The position numbers and the translations under genes were made by a program. The notes below the pieces were generated by a model. It saw only the letters and a program-made list of their open reading frames with translations. It had not been told where the DNA came from and did no database searches. From Peribacillus saganii (GTDB taxonomy: Bacteria; Bacillota; Bacilli; Bacillales; DSM-1321), in NCBI RefSeq assembly GCF_003429095.1, contig NZ_QVTE01000065.1, positions 1-33,595 of the forward strand: 33,595 bases of DNA, given 5' to 3'. Below, in pieces: positions 1 through 9,200 of this stretch (positions within the stretch are counted from its first letter, which is position 1; each line of letters begins with the position of its first letter).

Positions 1-37
1 TGATGAAGCTATCTTCAGTCCAGGTGACCAGCGTTAG
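1..37 (+). CDS. partial tandem mini-ORF (3' end of a 23-codon repeat peptide), cut by window edge
   Basis: Only the last 12 codons and the stop are inside the window; base 1 is a third codon position. The residues (NDEAIFSPGDQR, then TAG) match the ends of the three complete 23-residue ORFs that follow, so this is one more unit of the same array and the array continues to the left. The function is unknown. Confidence 0.6.
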   Translation, partial: DEAIFSPGDQR

Positions 38-102
38 TTTTTTATCTCTATAGCCCCAAAAGATAAGCTGTCAAGGATTCTTACCAAAGGAGAGGATTTA
101 CG

Positions 103-174
103 ATGAGTAATGTTTATTTCCAATGGAACAAAGAAAATGATGCGGCTATCTTCAGTCCGGGTGACCAGCGTTAG
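103..174 (+). CDS. 23-codon repeat peptide, copy 1 (unrecognised)
   Basis: ATG follows AAAGGAGAGGATTTACG at ideal spacing. The product starts MSNVYFQWNKEND and ends AIFSPGDQR. It has no signal peptide, no Cys and no obvious membrane segment; the aromatic cluster YFQW and the acidic END are the visible features. It differs from copies 2-4 at residues 3-4 (Asn-Val instead of Thr-Ile). Whether it is translated is unknown. It could be a peptide precursor or a relic of partial duplication that kept its frame. Confidence 0.5.
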   Translation: MSNVYFQWNKENDAAIFSPGDQR

Positions 175-237
175 TTTTATCTCTATAGCCCCAAAAGATA
201 AGCTGTCAAGGATTCTTACCAAAGGAGAGGATTTACT

Positions 238-309
238 ATGAGTACGATCTATTTCCAATGGAACAAAGAAAATGATGCGGCTATCTTCAGTCCAGGTGAC
301 CAGCGTTAG
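238..309 (+). CDS. 23-codon repeat peptide, copy 2 (unrecognised)
   Basis: Same ribosome binding site and length as copy 1, 63 bp after its stop. The product starts MSTIYFQWNKEND and has Ala14 like copy 1. Upstream spacer length differs from the neighbouring units, but the coding part is exactly 72 bp. Confidence 0.5.
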   Translation: MSTIYFQWNKENDAAIFSPGDQR

Positions 310-373
310 TTTTTATCTCTAATAGCCCAAAAGATAACCTGTCAAGGATTCTTACCAAAGGAGAGGATTTACG

Positions 374-445
374 ATGAGTACGATCTATTTCCAATGGAAC
401 AAAGAAAATGATGAAGCTATCTTCAGTCCGGGTGACCAGCGTTAG
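374..445 (+). CDS. 23-codon repeat peptide, copy 3 (unrecognised)
   Basis: Same arrangement, 64 bp after copy 2. The product starts MSTIYFQWNKEND, has Glu14 and ends AIFSPGDQR before TAG. At protein level it is identical to the first 22 residues of the long terminal member. Confidence 0.5.
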   Translation: MSTIYFQWNKENDEAIFSPGDQR

Positions 446-509
446 TTTTTATCTCTAATAGCCCAAAAGATAAGCTGTCAAGGATTCTTACCAAAGGAGA
501 GGATTTACG

Positions 510-659
510 ATGAGTACGATCTATTTCCAATGGAACAAAGAGAACGACGAAGCTATCTTCAGTCCGGGTGATCAGGATCAGACGAAAATATTATCCTTGG
601 AAGCTTCTCTTCCAACACCTGAATTTGATATATTTGGTACAGTTTTAAATGAACTGTAA
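510..659 (+). CDS. 49-aa terminal member of the mini-ORF array (unrecognised, possible peptide precursor)
   Basis: This is the only full-length member. Its first 22 residues (MSTIYFQWNKEND... to Gln22) match the short copies, and it then continues DQTKILSLEASLPTPEFD and ends IFGTVLNEL. The ribosome binding site AAAGGAGAGGATTTACG precedes ATG, and a strong terminator starts 1 bp after the stop, so it is the last gene of its transcript. It is acidic, has no Cys, no secretion signal and no domain I recognise. The short conserved N-terminal part with a distinct C-terminal part is reminiscent of leader/core precursor peptides, but that is inference. Partner genes, if any, would lie left of the window. 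Confidence 0.65.
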   Translation: MSTIYFQWNKENDEAIFSPGDQDQTKILSLEASLPTPEFDIFGTVLNEL

Positions 660-660
660 A

Positions 661-697
661 AACAGCCTGCCGATATTTTCATCGGCAGGCTGTTTTA
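661..697 (+). terminator. strong intrinsic terminator of the mini-ORF array
   Basis: Perfect 14-bp stem (AACAGCCTGCCGAT pairing with its complement), 6-nt loop, then TTAT. It follows the TAA of the 49-codon ORF immediately. Confidence 0.9.
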
Positions 698-761
698 TGT
701 GATGCATTAATGCTAACCTATCTAGTAGCGTTAACAATAGTCTACTTTCCTGTTGTCAGGC

Positions 762-2354
762 TTAGTTGACAAACCGTCCTGATTTTCCTTGTATCTTCCA
801 GTATTCGTCACGCAAATGAACCTTTTGGATTTTTCCAGAGGCCGTTTTCGGAAGTTCATCTACAAAAGTAACTCCTGTTACAGCTTTAAAATGCACCAAC
901 TTTTCACGTGAAAATGCAATGATATCCTGTTCTGTTAGATCATGTCCTTCCCGCATCACAACATAGGCGTGCGGAGTCTCTCCCCACTTTTCATGTGGAA
1001 CTGCAATCACTGCTGCTTCCAGTACACCTGGATGCTCATATAAAATTCCTTCCACCTCAATCGAGGAAATGTTTTCACCGCCTGAAATAATGATATCCTT
1101 TTTTCTGTCTACAATATCAATGTTTCCATAATGGTCTACAGTTCCCATATCACCGGTATGAAGATAGCCATTTCTGATTGTTTCCATAGTCGCTTCCTCA
1201 TTCTTCCAGTAACCCTTCATCACCCCATGGCTTCTTACAACGACTTCACCAATTTCCTTTCCATCATGGGCCACCTCATCACCATAATCATTAATAACCT
1301 TAACATTACTTCCAACCATCGAATGCCCTGCCTTGGCCTTCATCCTGTATTGATCCTGTATTGGAAGGTGGGACAGGTGCCCATGAATTGTTGACACAAG
1401 GCTTAATGGAGCCGATTCTGTCATCCCATATACCTGGATAAACTCCCAGCCCAATTCATTCTCAACTCTTGTCACAAAGGCAGGAGGAGGTGCCGACCCT
1501 GCAATAACAACTCTTACCTTTGAATCAATTTCAGGCATATTTTTTTCATAATATTGAAGCAGTGAATTTAAGACGGTTGGAGCCATATGCATAGCAGTCA
1601 CATCGTGCTTAGCAATTAGGTTAAAAATGGCTTGGGGCGTTGCCTTGCGGAGGAAAATCTGTGCTGCCCCGTTAAGTGTATAATAAAATGGCGCTCCCCA
1701 GGCATTTACGTGGAACATAGGCAAAACATGCAAGTAGACATCCCTGTCACTGACCCTTAAATGATGCATTGCTCCAAAGGCATGCAGATAATTATTGCGG
1801 TGTGTCAGCATGACACCCTTTGGATTTCCAGTTGTTCCGCTCGTATAAAGCAGGGAACAAATATCATTTTCATCAAGCTCAGCCCTGTTAAACTTTGTTT
1901 CCGGCTGAATATCAATCCACTCATCGTAATTGATTTCTTGATTGTCCTTTTCTTTATAGTGAACGATAATGTGCTGGACAGTTGTTAGCCTGTTTTTAAT
2001 TGGAAGGATGAGGTGATATAGATCTTGATCTACGAGCAGTACCTTGGATTCGCTATGGTTCAGGATAAATAAATAATCTTCCGGCTTGAGCCTTATATTA
2101 AGCGGAACCATAATTGCTCCAAGCTGAAAAACCCCATAAAAGCCCTCGAGCATTTCGATTGTATTGCCAGCTAAATAGGCAACGCGTTCCCCTTTTTCAA
2201 TGCCCAACGCTCGAAGACCATGCGATAGCTTATTCACTCTTTCATTTAACTCCTGATATGTAAAAGAACGTTCGTCACAATAAAGCGCTTTCTTTTTGCC
2301 ATAAATTGAAACTGCCCTGTCCAAAAAATCAGTCAGCACTAACGGCACATTCAT
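762..2354 (-). CDS. long/medium-chain acyl-CoA synthetase (AMP-forming)
   Basis: About 530 residues, normal for the ANL adenylating family, which activates fatty acids to acyl-CoA through an acyl-adenylate. Visible motifs are the P-loop YTSGTTGNPKG (about residue 170), the hinge region DRKKDIIISGGENISS and the C-terminal PKTASGK containing the catalytic Lys. There is no signal peptide, so it should be cytosolic. I chose the second ATG because GGAAGG lies 9 nt before it but only 3 nt before the upstream ATG at 2360. It follows addA on the same strand but is separated by a terminator, so it is probably its own unit. No FadR-like palindrome is visible upstream, unlike the other ligase in this window. 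The exact substrate cannot be read from sequence. Confidence 0.88.
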   Translation of the reverse strand: MNVPLVLTDFLDRAVSIYGKKKALYCDERSFTYQELNERVNKLSHGLRALGIEKGERVAYLAGNTIEMLEGFYGVFQLGAIMVPLNIRLKPEDYLFILNHSESKVLLVDQDLYHLILPIKNRLTTVQHIIVHYKEKDNQEINYDEWIDIQPETKFNRAELDENDICSLLYTSGTTGNPKGVMLTHRNNYLHAFGAMHHLRVSDRDVYLHVLPMFHVNAWGAPFYYTLNGAAQIFLRKATPQAIFNLIAKHDVTAMHMAPTVLNSLLQYYEKNMPEIDSKVRVVIAGSAPPPAFVTRVENELGWEFIQVYGMTESAPLSLVSTIHGHLSHLPIQDQYRMKAKAGHSMVGSNVKVINDYGDEVAHDGKEIGEVVVRSHGVMKGYWKNEEATMETIRNGYLHTGDMGTVDHYGNIDIVDRKKDIIISGGENISSIEVEGILYEHPGVLEAAVIAVPHEKWGETPHAYVVMREGHDLTEQDIIAFSREKLVHFKAVTGVTFVDELPKTASGKIQKVHLRDEYWKIQGKSGRFVN

Positions 2355-2435
2355 TAACATTCACCTTCCGTTATTTGAATTTTCTTAATTAAACCTATTT
2401 TAACATAATTCAGTCTGCAATTAATAGAGACACTC

Positions 2436-2473
2436 AAAAAAGCGATCCAGAATCATCCTGGATCGCGCTTTTT
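2436..2473 (-). terminator. terminator downstream of addA (possibly bidirectional)
   Basis: Hairpin AGCGATCCAG...CTGGATCG(CG)CT with six Ts on the minus-strand side and a T run on the other side as well. It lies 4 bp past the addA stop. Confidence 0.85.
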
Positions 2474-2476
2474 AAA

Positions 2477-5400
2477 CTATATTTTTAACAGATGTGCACC
2501 ATCAAAGAAAAACAGATAACGTTCCGTAATTTTCTTCTTTAATATCTCTTCGATGGCTCTTGTATAAAGCTGCATTTGAACTCGATAACGATCTGCAAGG
2601 ATTTCCTTTGCTCCTTCAAATCCGTTTTGAAAACGCCCGGTTATCGTATCCGTTTTATAGTCGAGCAGCACAATGCCTTGCTCGTCTTCAAAAATGCAGT
2701 CAACAATACCCTGAACGATTATAAATTCGTCTCCGCCTTGCCAGTCGCTGTATGCTTCTCTCGCTGCGACAGCCATTGTAAATGGAACCTCTCGCTTGAT
2801 TTCCTTGGCATTTTGCAATCTCCTGCCAAGATCTGTCGCAAAAAACATACTGATTACTTCTGCATTTACCGCTAGAGCCTGTTCCTTTGTAAGCAGTTCT
2901 CGCTTAATTAAATCATGGATAAGCTCCAAAATTGCTACTTCATCTATCGGGTTGCGCAGATCGAGATGCTGCATGATCAAATGCATGATTGTTCCTCGTT
3001 CAGCGGGAGTAAGTGACTTTTCCTGCATAAACACCGGACGGGTTAGGATTGGGCGTTTAAACCTCCTCAGTAAATCCGTTGAACTGGCTTCATCCCGCAG
3101 CTCTGCATGCCGTTTCAACTCCGAAACGGATTGTTTTGACCGGTGAGCCGAAGCATCAGCATGCTGATAATTCCATTCTAATTGATATTGAATTGTTTCT
3201 TTATACTCAGACTCTACAGAAACGGGAAGGGCCTCTTTAACCGCCTGAAGCATAGCTTCCTGCTTTTGTTCCTCTTCAGTCTCAAGCTGTTTTAGTTCAT
3301 CAGCCGGTATAACTGCCAAGCTCCAGCTGGAAGGATCCCGTAAAACTTCTTCATTTCCTGAATTCATAATATTAGTATCCTGAAGCATTTCACCTGCACT
3401 TGTATGCCGGATGATCGATGGACCAATCCAATCCATGTAGCTTTTTGCTCCTGCCCTTATATGGTTTTTTAAGAGCCATTCCTTTTCCTGTAAATGCTGG
3501 CTCCAGCCTTCAATACTTTTTTGCGCATCCTTTAATGTACCAATCAAATAAAGTTTTTCTTTCGCTCTGGTAAGGGCTACATAAAGGACTCGCATTTCCT
3601 CAGCAATCGATTCAAGCCGTTTTTTCCGTTTGAATGCCAATTGCGGGAGGGATGGATATGTGATTCGCAAATCCGGATTTACATACTTAGCGGCAAATCC
3701 ATATTCCTTATCTAGCAGATAAGGCTTATTTAAATCCATCATATTAAATTGTTTTGATAATCCGGCGATAATTACCATTGGGAATTCAAGGCCCTTCGAG
3801 GAATGAATTGTCATGATCCGGACTACATCCTCCTGTTCACCTAGTGCCCTTGCTGCCCCAAGGTCATCTCCTCTTTGCTGCATTCTTTCAATAAAACGCA
3901 GGAAGCGGAATAGGCCCCGGAAAGAACTGGATTCATATTGCCTTGCCCTGTCATACAGCGCCCTTAAATTAGCCTGGCGCTGCTTCCCTCCAGGCATTCC
4001 TCCCGCAAAATCATAAAAAAGTGTTTCTCTAAACAGCAGCCAGATCAGCTCTGATAGAGATTCCTGCCGTGAAACTGTCCTCCAGCGTGCCAGCTTTTTG
4101 CTGAACGAATCAACCTTGTTATAGAGTTCCGCATCCTCTTCCATGCTGGCTTTCTTGCAAAATACCTCAAGCGCCTCAAAGTAGGTGCCAGAATGATACA
4201 GACGGATCTGTGCCATTTCATTCTCGGTCAGTCCCACAATTGGAGAACGGAGGACTGATGCAAGCGGAATATCCTGCTGCGGATTATCAATCACTTTTAG
4301 AAGGGAGATCATAATTGCTACTTCCGTTGCCTCGAAATAACCGGAGGAAAGATTGGCATACACAGGTATTCCCTGTTTTTTAAACTCTTCCATAATCGGT
4401 GGTGCCCATGGCATGGATCGCAATAGGATAACAATATCCCGGTAGGCTATAGAGCGGTATCTTTTCGTCTTAGAATCGTAAATTGGATGTTTTTCAGCAA
4501 TTGCCTTTTTGATTATCTTTGCCATCATCCGGGCTTCCAGCTGAGCGTTTTCAAGCTCTTCCGTTTCAAATGCTGATTCAGACGATTCAGTTAAACTATC
4601 AGCCCCTGAACTGCTATCCTCCGCTTCCTTTTCCTGCTGAGCATTGTCAATTAAATAAAGTTCAATTGGGTGTGGCTGTTCCTCGGGATAATCGGCACCT
4701 TTCTTCAATTCGGCATCCTTGTCATACTCAATTTCACCTACAGTAACCCCCATCAGCTGCCTGAAAAGGAAATTCGTTCCCTCAAGTATTTCTCTTCGGC
4801 TTCGGAAATTCTGGTTTAAATCTATACGCAGCCCAGTATCCTCACCGGCTGAAGAAAATCTTCCGTATTTCCCTAAAAATAAATTAGGTTCAGCAAGCCG
4901 AAACCGGTATATCGATTGCTTCACATCTCCCACCATAAACAAATTTCCTGTATACTCACCATCAGAGGTAACAAGCTTGAGAATGGACTCCTGTACAAGA
5001 TTAGTGTCCTGGTATTCGTCCACAAGAACTTCTCTAAACTGGCTGCGATATTCCATCGCGGCTGCCGAGGGAAAGCGCTCCAGCCCATCTGCTTCTGCCG
5101 TTAAGATTTGAAGGCAGTAATGCTCCAAATCTGAAAAATCAACCAGATTGTTTTCAGCCTTTACTCTTGAAAATGCCCGATCAAACTGCTTAACTAGCAT
5201 TACAAGTGTTTCTGCAAAAACCCTCATTTCCCTGATATCCTGCAGATAGCTTTCTGGACTTCTCGAGAAAAGTTCTGCTTTCAAATTCTCCAGTATTTTT
5301 TTAGCCTTATTTCTTAGCTTCGTGGCGAAATCCACCAGTTCTTTATCAAAATGTTCTCCGGAGCAACGCTTTGCGGTTGAAAACTTCCAGGATTGCATAT

Positions 5401-6256
5401 GCTGGTACAATGCGTCCCACGATATGCTTCCGGCATCTTTCAGCCGGCTGACAATTTCAAGATCTTCGTTAAAGTTTTCCACCCGCGGGGCAGGGCCCCC
5501 AGGCTGTCTCGCTAGTTCCATTGCCTGATTCAATAAATCAGCAGCCGCATCCAGCTGCAGGCTGATATCAAACTTTAAGGATTGAATAAAGGGCAGTGAA
5601 TCAATAGACATGTCTTCTCCCAATTCATACATGTTAACCAAATCGTCCAGCCATTGATGCGGGTTTGGATGAGACCTTGAAAAATCGTGTAAAGTACGGA
5701 CCATTGTTTGCAGTGTTTCATCACTTCTATCACTCGAAAATGCATCAACCAGCTTAAAGAAACGTTCATTCTGTTCCTCGCCGTAATGCTCTTCAAACAC
5801 ATCTTCCAGAACCTCGTCCCTCAAAAGCTCCCCTTCGGTCGAATCGGCAATTCTGAAGCCTGGATCGATATCAGTCAGATAATAAAATTTTCTGATTACC
5901 TCCAGGCAAAAAGAATGCAAGGTAGAAATAGAAGCTCTATTAATCAGGCTGAGCTGCTTTCTCAAATTCTGGGAATGGGGATTTTCATTTATTGCCGTTT
6001 CCAGTGCATCCGCTATCCGGTGGCGCATCTCTGCAGCGGATGCATTTGTAAACGTAACGACAAGCAGCTGGTCAACATCAATTGGATCATCTTGAGAAAG
6101 AACTTTTTGAATGATCCGGTTGACGAGCACGGCCGTTTTCCCCGATCCGGCAGCCGCAGCAACCAGAATATCCTGTTCCTTGGCCCAAATCGCCTTCCAC
6201 TGAGCCTCTGTCCAAGTAAGATTTGCCGGCATCTGCGGTACAGTTGTCTTACTCAT
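2477..6256 (-). CDS. addA: AddA, ATP-dependent helicase/nuclease subunit A
   Basis: A 1259-residue UvrD-type helicase fused to a RecB-family nuclease, the size of Bacillus AddA. In order: Walker A AAAAGSGKT (residues 33-41), DEYQDTN (Walker B), GDVKQSIYRFR, QNFRSR, TIHSSKGLEFP, VALTRAKEKLY, and a C-terminal nuclease domain with VLLDYKTD and QMQLYTRA. With AddB it forms the AddAB enzyme that resects double-strand ends, recognises Chi and prepares 3' tails for RecA. Its ATG overlaps the addB stop as TAATG (1-bp overlap), which implies translational coupling. A terminator follows directly, so sbcD and sbcC, which follow in B. subtilis, are not next here. Confidence 0.98.
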   Translation of the reverse strand: MSKTTVPQMPANLTWTEAQWKAIWAKEQDILVAAAAGSGKTAVLVNRIIQKVLSQDDPIDVDQLLVVTFTNASAAEMRHRIADALETAINENPHSQNLRKQLSLINRASISTLHSFCLEVIRKFYYLTDIDPGFRIADSTEGELLRDEVLEDVFEEHYGEEQNERFFKLVDAFSSDRSDETLQTMVRTLHDFSRSHPNPHQWLDDLVNMYELGEDMSIDSLPFIQSLKFDISLQLDAAADLLNQAMELARQPGGPAPRVENFNEDLEIVSRLKDAGSISWDALYQHMQSWKFSTAKRCSGEHFDKELVDFATKLRNKAKKILENLKAELFSRSPESYLQDIREMRVFAETLVMLVKQFDRAFSRVKAENNLVDFSDLEHYCLQILTAEADGLERFPSAAAMEYRSQFREVLVDEYQDTNLVQESILKLVTSDGEYTGNLFMVGDVKQSIYRFRLAEPNLFLGKYGRFSSAGEDTGLRIDLNQNFRSRREILEGTNFLFRQLMGVTVGEIEYDKDAELKKGADYPEEQPHPIELYLIDNAQQEKEAEDSSSGADSLTESSESAFETEELENAQLEARMMAKIIKKAIAEKHPIYDSKTKRYRSIAYRDIVILLRSMPWAPPIMEEFKKQGIPVYANLSSGYFEATEVAIMISLLKVIDNPQQDIPLASVLRSPIVGLTENEMAQIRLYHSGTYFEALEVFCKKASMEEDAELYNKVDSFSKKLARWRTVSRQESLSELIWLLFRETLFYDFAGGMPGGKQRQANLRALYDRARQYESSSFRGLFRFLRFIERMQQRGDDLGAARALGEQEDVVRIMTIHSSKGLEFPMVIIAGLSKQFNMMDLNKPYLLDKEYGFAAKYVNPDLRITYPSLPQLAFKRKKRLESIAEEMRVLYVALTRAKEKLYLIGTLKDAQKSIEGWSQHLQEKEWLLKNHIRAGAKSYMDWIGPSIIRHTSAGEMLQDTNIMNSGNEEVLRDPSSWSLAVIPADELKQLETEEEQKQEAMLQAVKEALPVSVESEYKETIQYQLEWNYQHADASAHRSKQSVSELKRHAELRDEASSTDLLRRFKRPILTRPVFMQEKSLTPAERGTIMHLIMQHLDLRNPIDEVAILELIHDLIKRELLTKEQALAVNAEVISMFFATDLGRRLQNAKEIKREVPFTMAVAAREAYSDWQGGDEFIIVQGIVDCIFEDEQGIVLLDYKTDTITGRFQNGFEGAKEILADRYRVQMQLYTRAIEEILKKKITERYLFFFDGAHLLKI

Positions 6257-9200
6257 TAATTCCCGGCCTCCTTCCTGATTAATTCCAGAATGTCCGACTT
6301 TTTTTGGGAAGTCAGTGTTCTGAATTTATTGTCTTCCAATGATTGATCAAATTGGCAAACCGACTTAAAGGAACAGAAAGTGCATGGGATTTTATCCTTC
6401 AGCTTGTATGGTGCAATATCGACAATGCCATCCACGATACTGTTTCCCGCAGTATTGTACAATCGGCGGACGTGCTGATTAAGCGAAGCGAATTCCTCTT
6501 TGCTTGCAATTTTGCTATTGCTTTTGATCGTGCCATCTTTCTTAAATCCAGCTGGAATAATATTAGAACTTCCTGCCTGGTTTGGATTCAATGTGGCATC
6601 CATCATTTGAATCACTTTCGGGTCTCCTAGAATAAGTCCATTCATTTTGAAATCCTTAAAAATCGCATCTTCTATTTGATCAAGCCCAAGCATGCCATTG
6701 CTTTTAACAACCGGGTTATGGACATGGAAATAAAGTACTCCCGCAGGGAACGCTTCTTTGCCAATAAGGGCTTGTGAATGGGTAATAATGATATCAAGAT
6801 ACGTAAGCATTTGCAGGGAAAGCCCATAGTAGACTTCACTAACATTCAGTTCTTTCTCGCTGGACTTATAATCAATGACCCTTAAATAAGTGCCATCCTG
6901 TTCCTCGGCTTTATCTACTCGGTCGATCCTCCCAATAAGCTCCATTTTCGTTCCATCCTTTAGCTGGAACGAAAGCGGCGGCAGCTTGCCATCCAGTCCA
7001 AAATCAAGCTCAAGTCCAATTGGGGCAAAACCGCTTAAACGGGCATGTTCGCTTAAGACAAGGGAGGCACGTGCTATTACATTTTCAAGCTTCCGTTTTA
7101 AATAATGATGGCGATTGGTGCTTAACAGAATTTGGTTCTGCAATTTGGGTGCCAGCGTATCGACAGCTGCTTTTGCAAGATGGATGCACTGTTCTTTTGT
7201 CAATGAGGACCACGGGATGCTGTTTGCATTAAGGTGTTCTGCAATGACCTTTAGAGCAGCATGGAACATATCACCAATATCCGGAGCATCCAGCCTGAAA
7301 ATTTTTCGCTCCCTCAGTTTTAAGCCATGGGCGGCAAAATGTGCAAAAGCACAGCTATTGAACATTTCCATTCGTGAGACACTTGCCAAAATATTTTCAC
7401 CATACAGCTTTTTACTCGTATCATGTTTAAGCTTGTTGGCCCTATTTTGGTAGAACAGGCTTGAAAGGACTCTGTGAGCCATACCTGATACAGCGGGATT
7501 TTTTATATACGAATTGTATACGTCCCACCATAAAGGGTGGATTGGATAATTCCTCTTTTTCAATTGAAGCTGCGCGGTTAAATAAGACAATGCTACATCA
7601 TGGTTCACTGCAAATGAAGCCTGTTCCTCAGGTGACAGATCAGAAGGGTCATTCAGATAAGTGCATTCCTGTTTGTCAGGCAGCACATCTTTTACCCTCT
7701 TGATATACGAGGAAGCAAGAAGTGATTTCCCCTCTTCATCTGCGAGCGGAAAAGAAAGGTATAATGCTTGGGAAGCCGTCATAAACGCCTTGTAGGCAGT
7801 AAATTCTTCATCCAGCAGTTTTGTTTTTGAACTCGCAGCTACTTCCATTCCCCTGCTGATCAAAAATTCCCTGTCCCCATCGGAAAAAATTCCTTCGGCA
7901 GATAATTTCGCAGGCAATACTCCCTCTGTCAATCCAATTACAAAGACAGCCTTCACATCGTCCAAACGCGAAAGATCAAGGTTTGCTACGATTACTTGGT
8001 CTATAGCAGGAGGAACTAGTGAAAACTTCATTGTTTCCAATCCGGCCTCCAGTACCGAGGAAAATTTTTGAATAGTAAGCTTTTCCTCACCAAGCATTTC
8101 GACAAATTGGTCAAGTAATCCGCAAACTTCATCCCACGCCTGCTCATGCTCCCTCGCGAGCAGCAAATCCCCTGCATCTTCGGCATCCAGCTTGAGTTTC
8201 TCCAGTTTTTCAGGAATATGCAATTCTTCGAGGAACACGTATAAAGCTTCACAAAAAGCCCTGCCGTCCACAGCCCGTTTTAACCGTTTCGATAGTCTGA
8301 TAATCGGTTCTGTAAGCAGGTTCTTCAAGTCGTTTAATTCGTTTTCTATTTCTTTTTCTCTATCGGTTTGAATTCTATCTTCAAACTCAATCCCTCTTAT
8401 TCTCCTATAGGTCCATCTGTCCTTTGATGTCCATTGGCTTCCTTTTAAGCCTCTGGATAGAACATAGTTTTCCATCCGGTCAACAGCAACCCTTATTTTC
8501 CCGTTGCTGCGGGAGATGGGGAAAAGCAGCTCTGTCTTAATGGCCCGGAAAACAGGCTCATAACGCCAGTTAGTCACAAGTATTTCCAGTACAGAACGGA
8601 TCAGTTCAATTAACGGGTGATTCAGCATTGTCCGTTTGGCATCGATATAATGGGGAATCCGGTAGTCTCTAAAAATTGTCTGGATAATATCATGGTACGC
8701 TTCACCATTCCGGAGCAAAATCGCTATATCCTGGAAGCGAAGATTTTGATCTCGTACCAGGTTCAGAATGGAACGGGCTGTTCCTTCAACCTCAGCACGA
8801 CGGTTAACAGCCTGTGTAACAGTAACTGCAGTCTCACCCCTATATTCGCGAATTGGCCTTACATTGAAATTCTCTTCAAGATGAATAAGTGCTGGCGCTT
8901 CAGCGAATCTTAAAGGTATTTCCATGACAAGATCATCGCCAACTTCAACACCAAGCCTTTGTGCTGCTTCGTATATGCTGTAATACGTATTGCCTGTTTG
9001 CCTGAAAAGATGGAGGCTGTCAGGCGGCATCTGCCTGAATGGCTTGTCCAGCGTAAGGGCGACCTTAACGCTTTTACAATGTTTCATCAGTTTTTCAACA
9101 ATTAGCAGTTCCTGTGGAGTAAGGCTATAGAAGCCATCTATATAAACGTCAGCGGACGAAATAAATGTAGAAAAAGGAATTTTTTCACCAAGGAGCCTGA

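Larger units (their letters stand above)
1..509 (+). repeat. tandem array of ~136-bp units, each with RBS plus a short ORF
   Basis: Near-identical units follow one another with start-to-start distances of 135, 136 and 136 bp. Each unit has a spacer of 63-65 bp, then AAAGGAGAGGATTTAC directly before ATG, then a 72-bp ORF ending GATCAG/GACCAG-CGT-TAG. The spacer contains a conserved 6-bp inverted repeat (TTATCT...AGATAA) around a 13-nt loop. The last unit runs on, after codon 22, into a longer ORF. The array therefore looks like repeated duplication of the 5' part (leader plus first 22 codons) of one gene. Confidence 0.9.

Noticed and set aside
34..258. 74-codon minus-strand open frame through the repeat array
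   Set aside because: It reads across the repeats in antisense, repeats itself, and has no ribosome binding site; the plus-strand ORFs explain the DNA better.
1..509. CRISPR array
   Set aside because: Unit length is about 136 bp, units are near-identical throughout with no variable spacers, and each contains an in-frame ORF with ribosome binding site.
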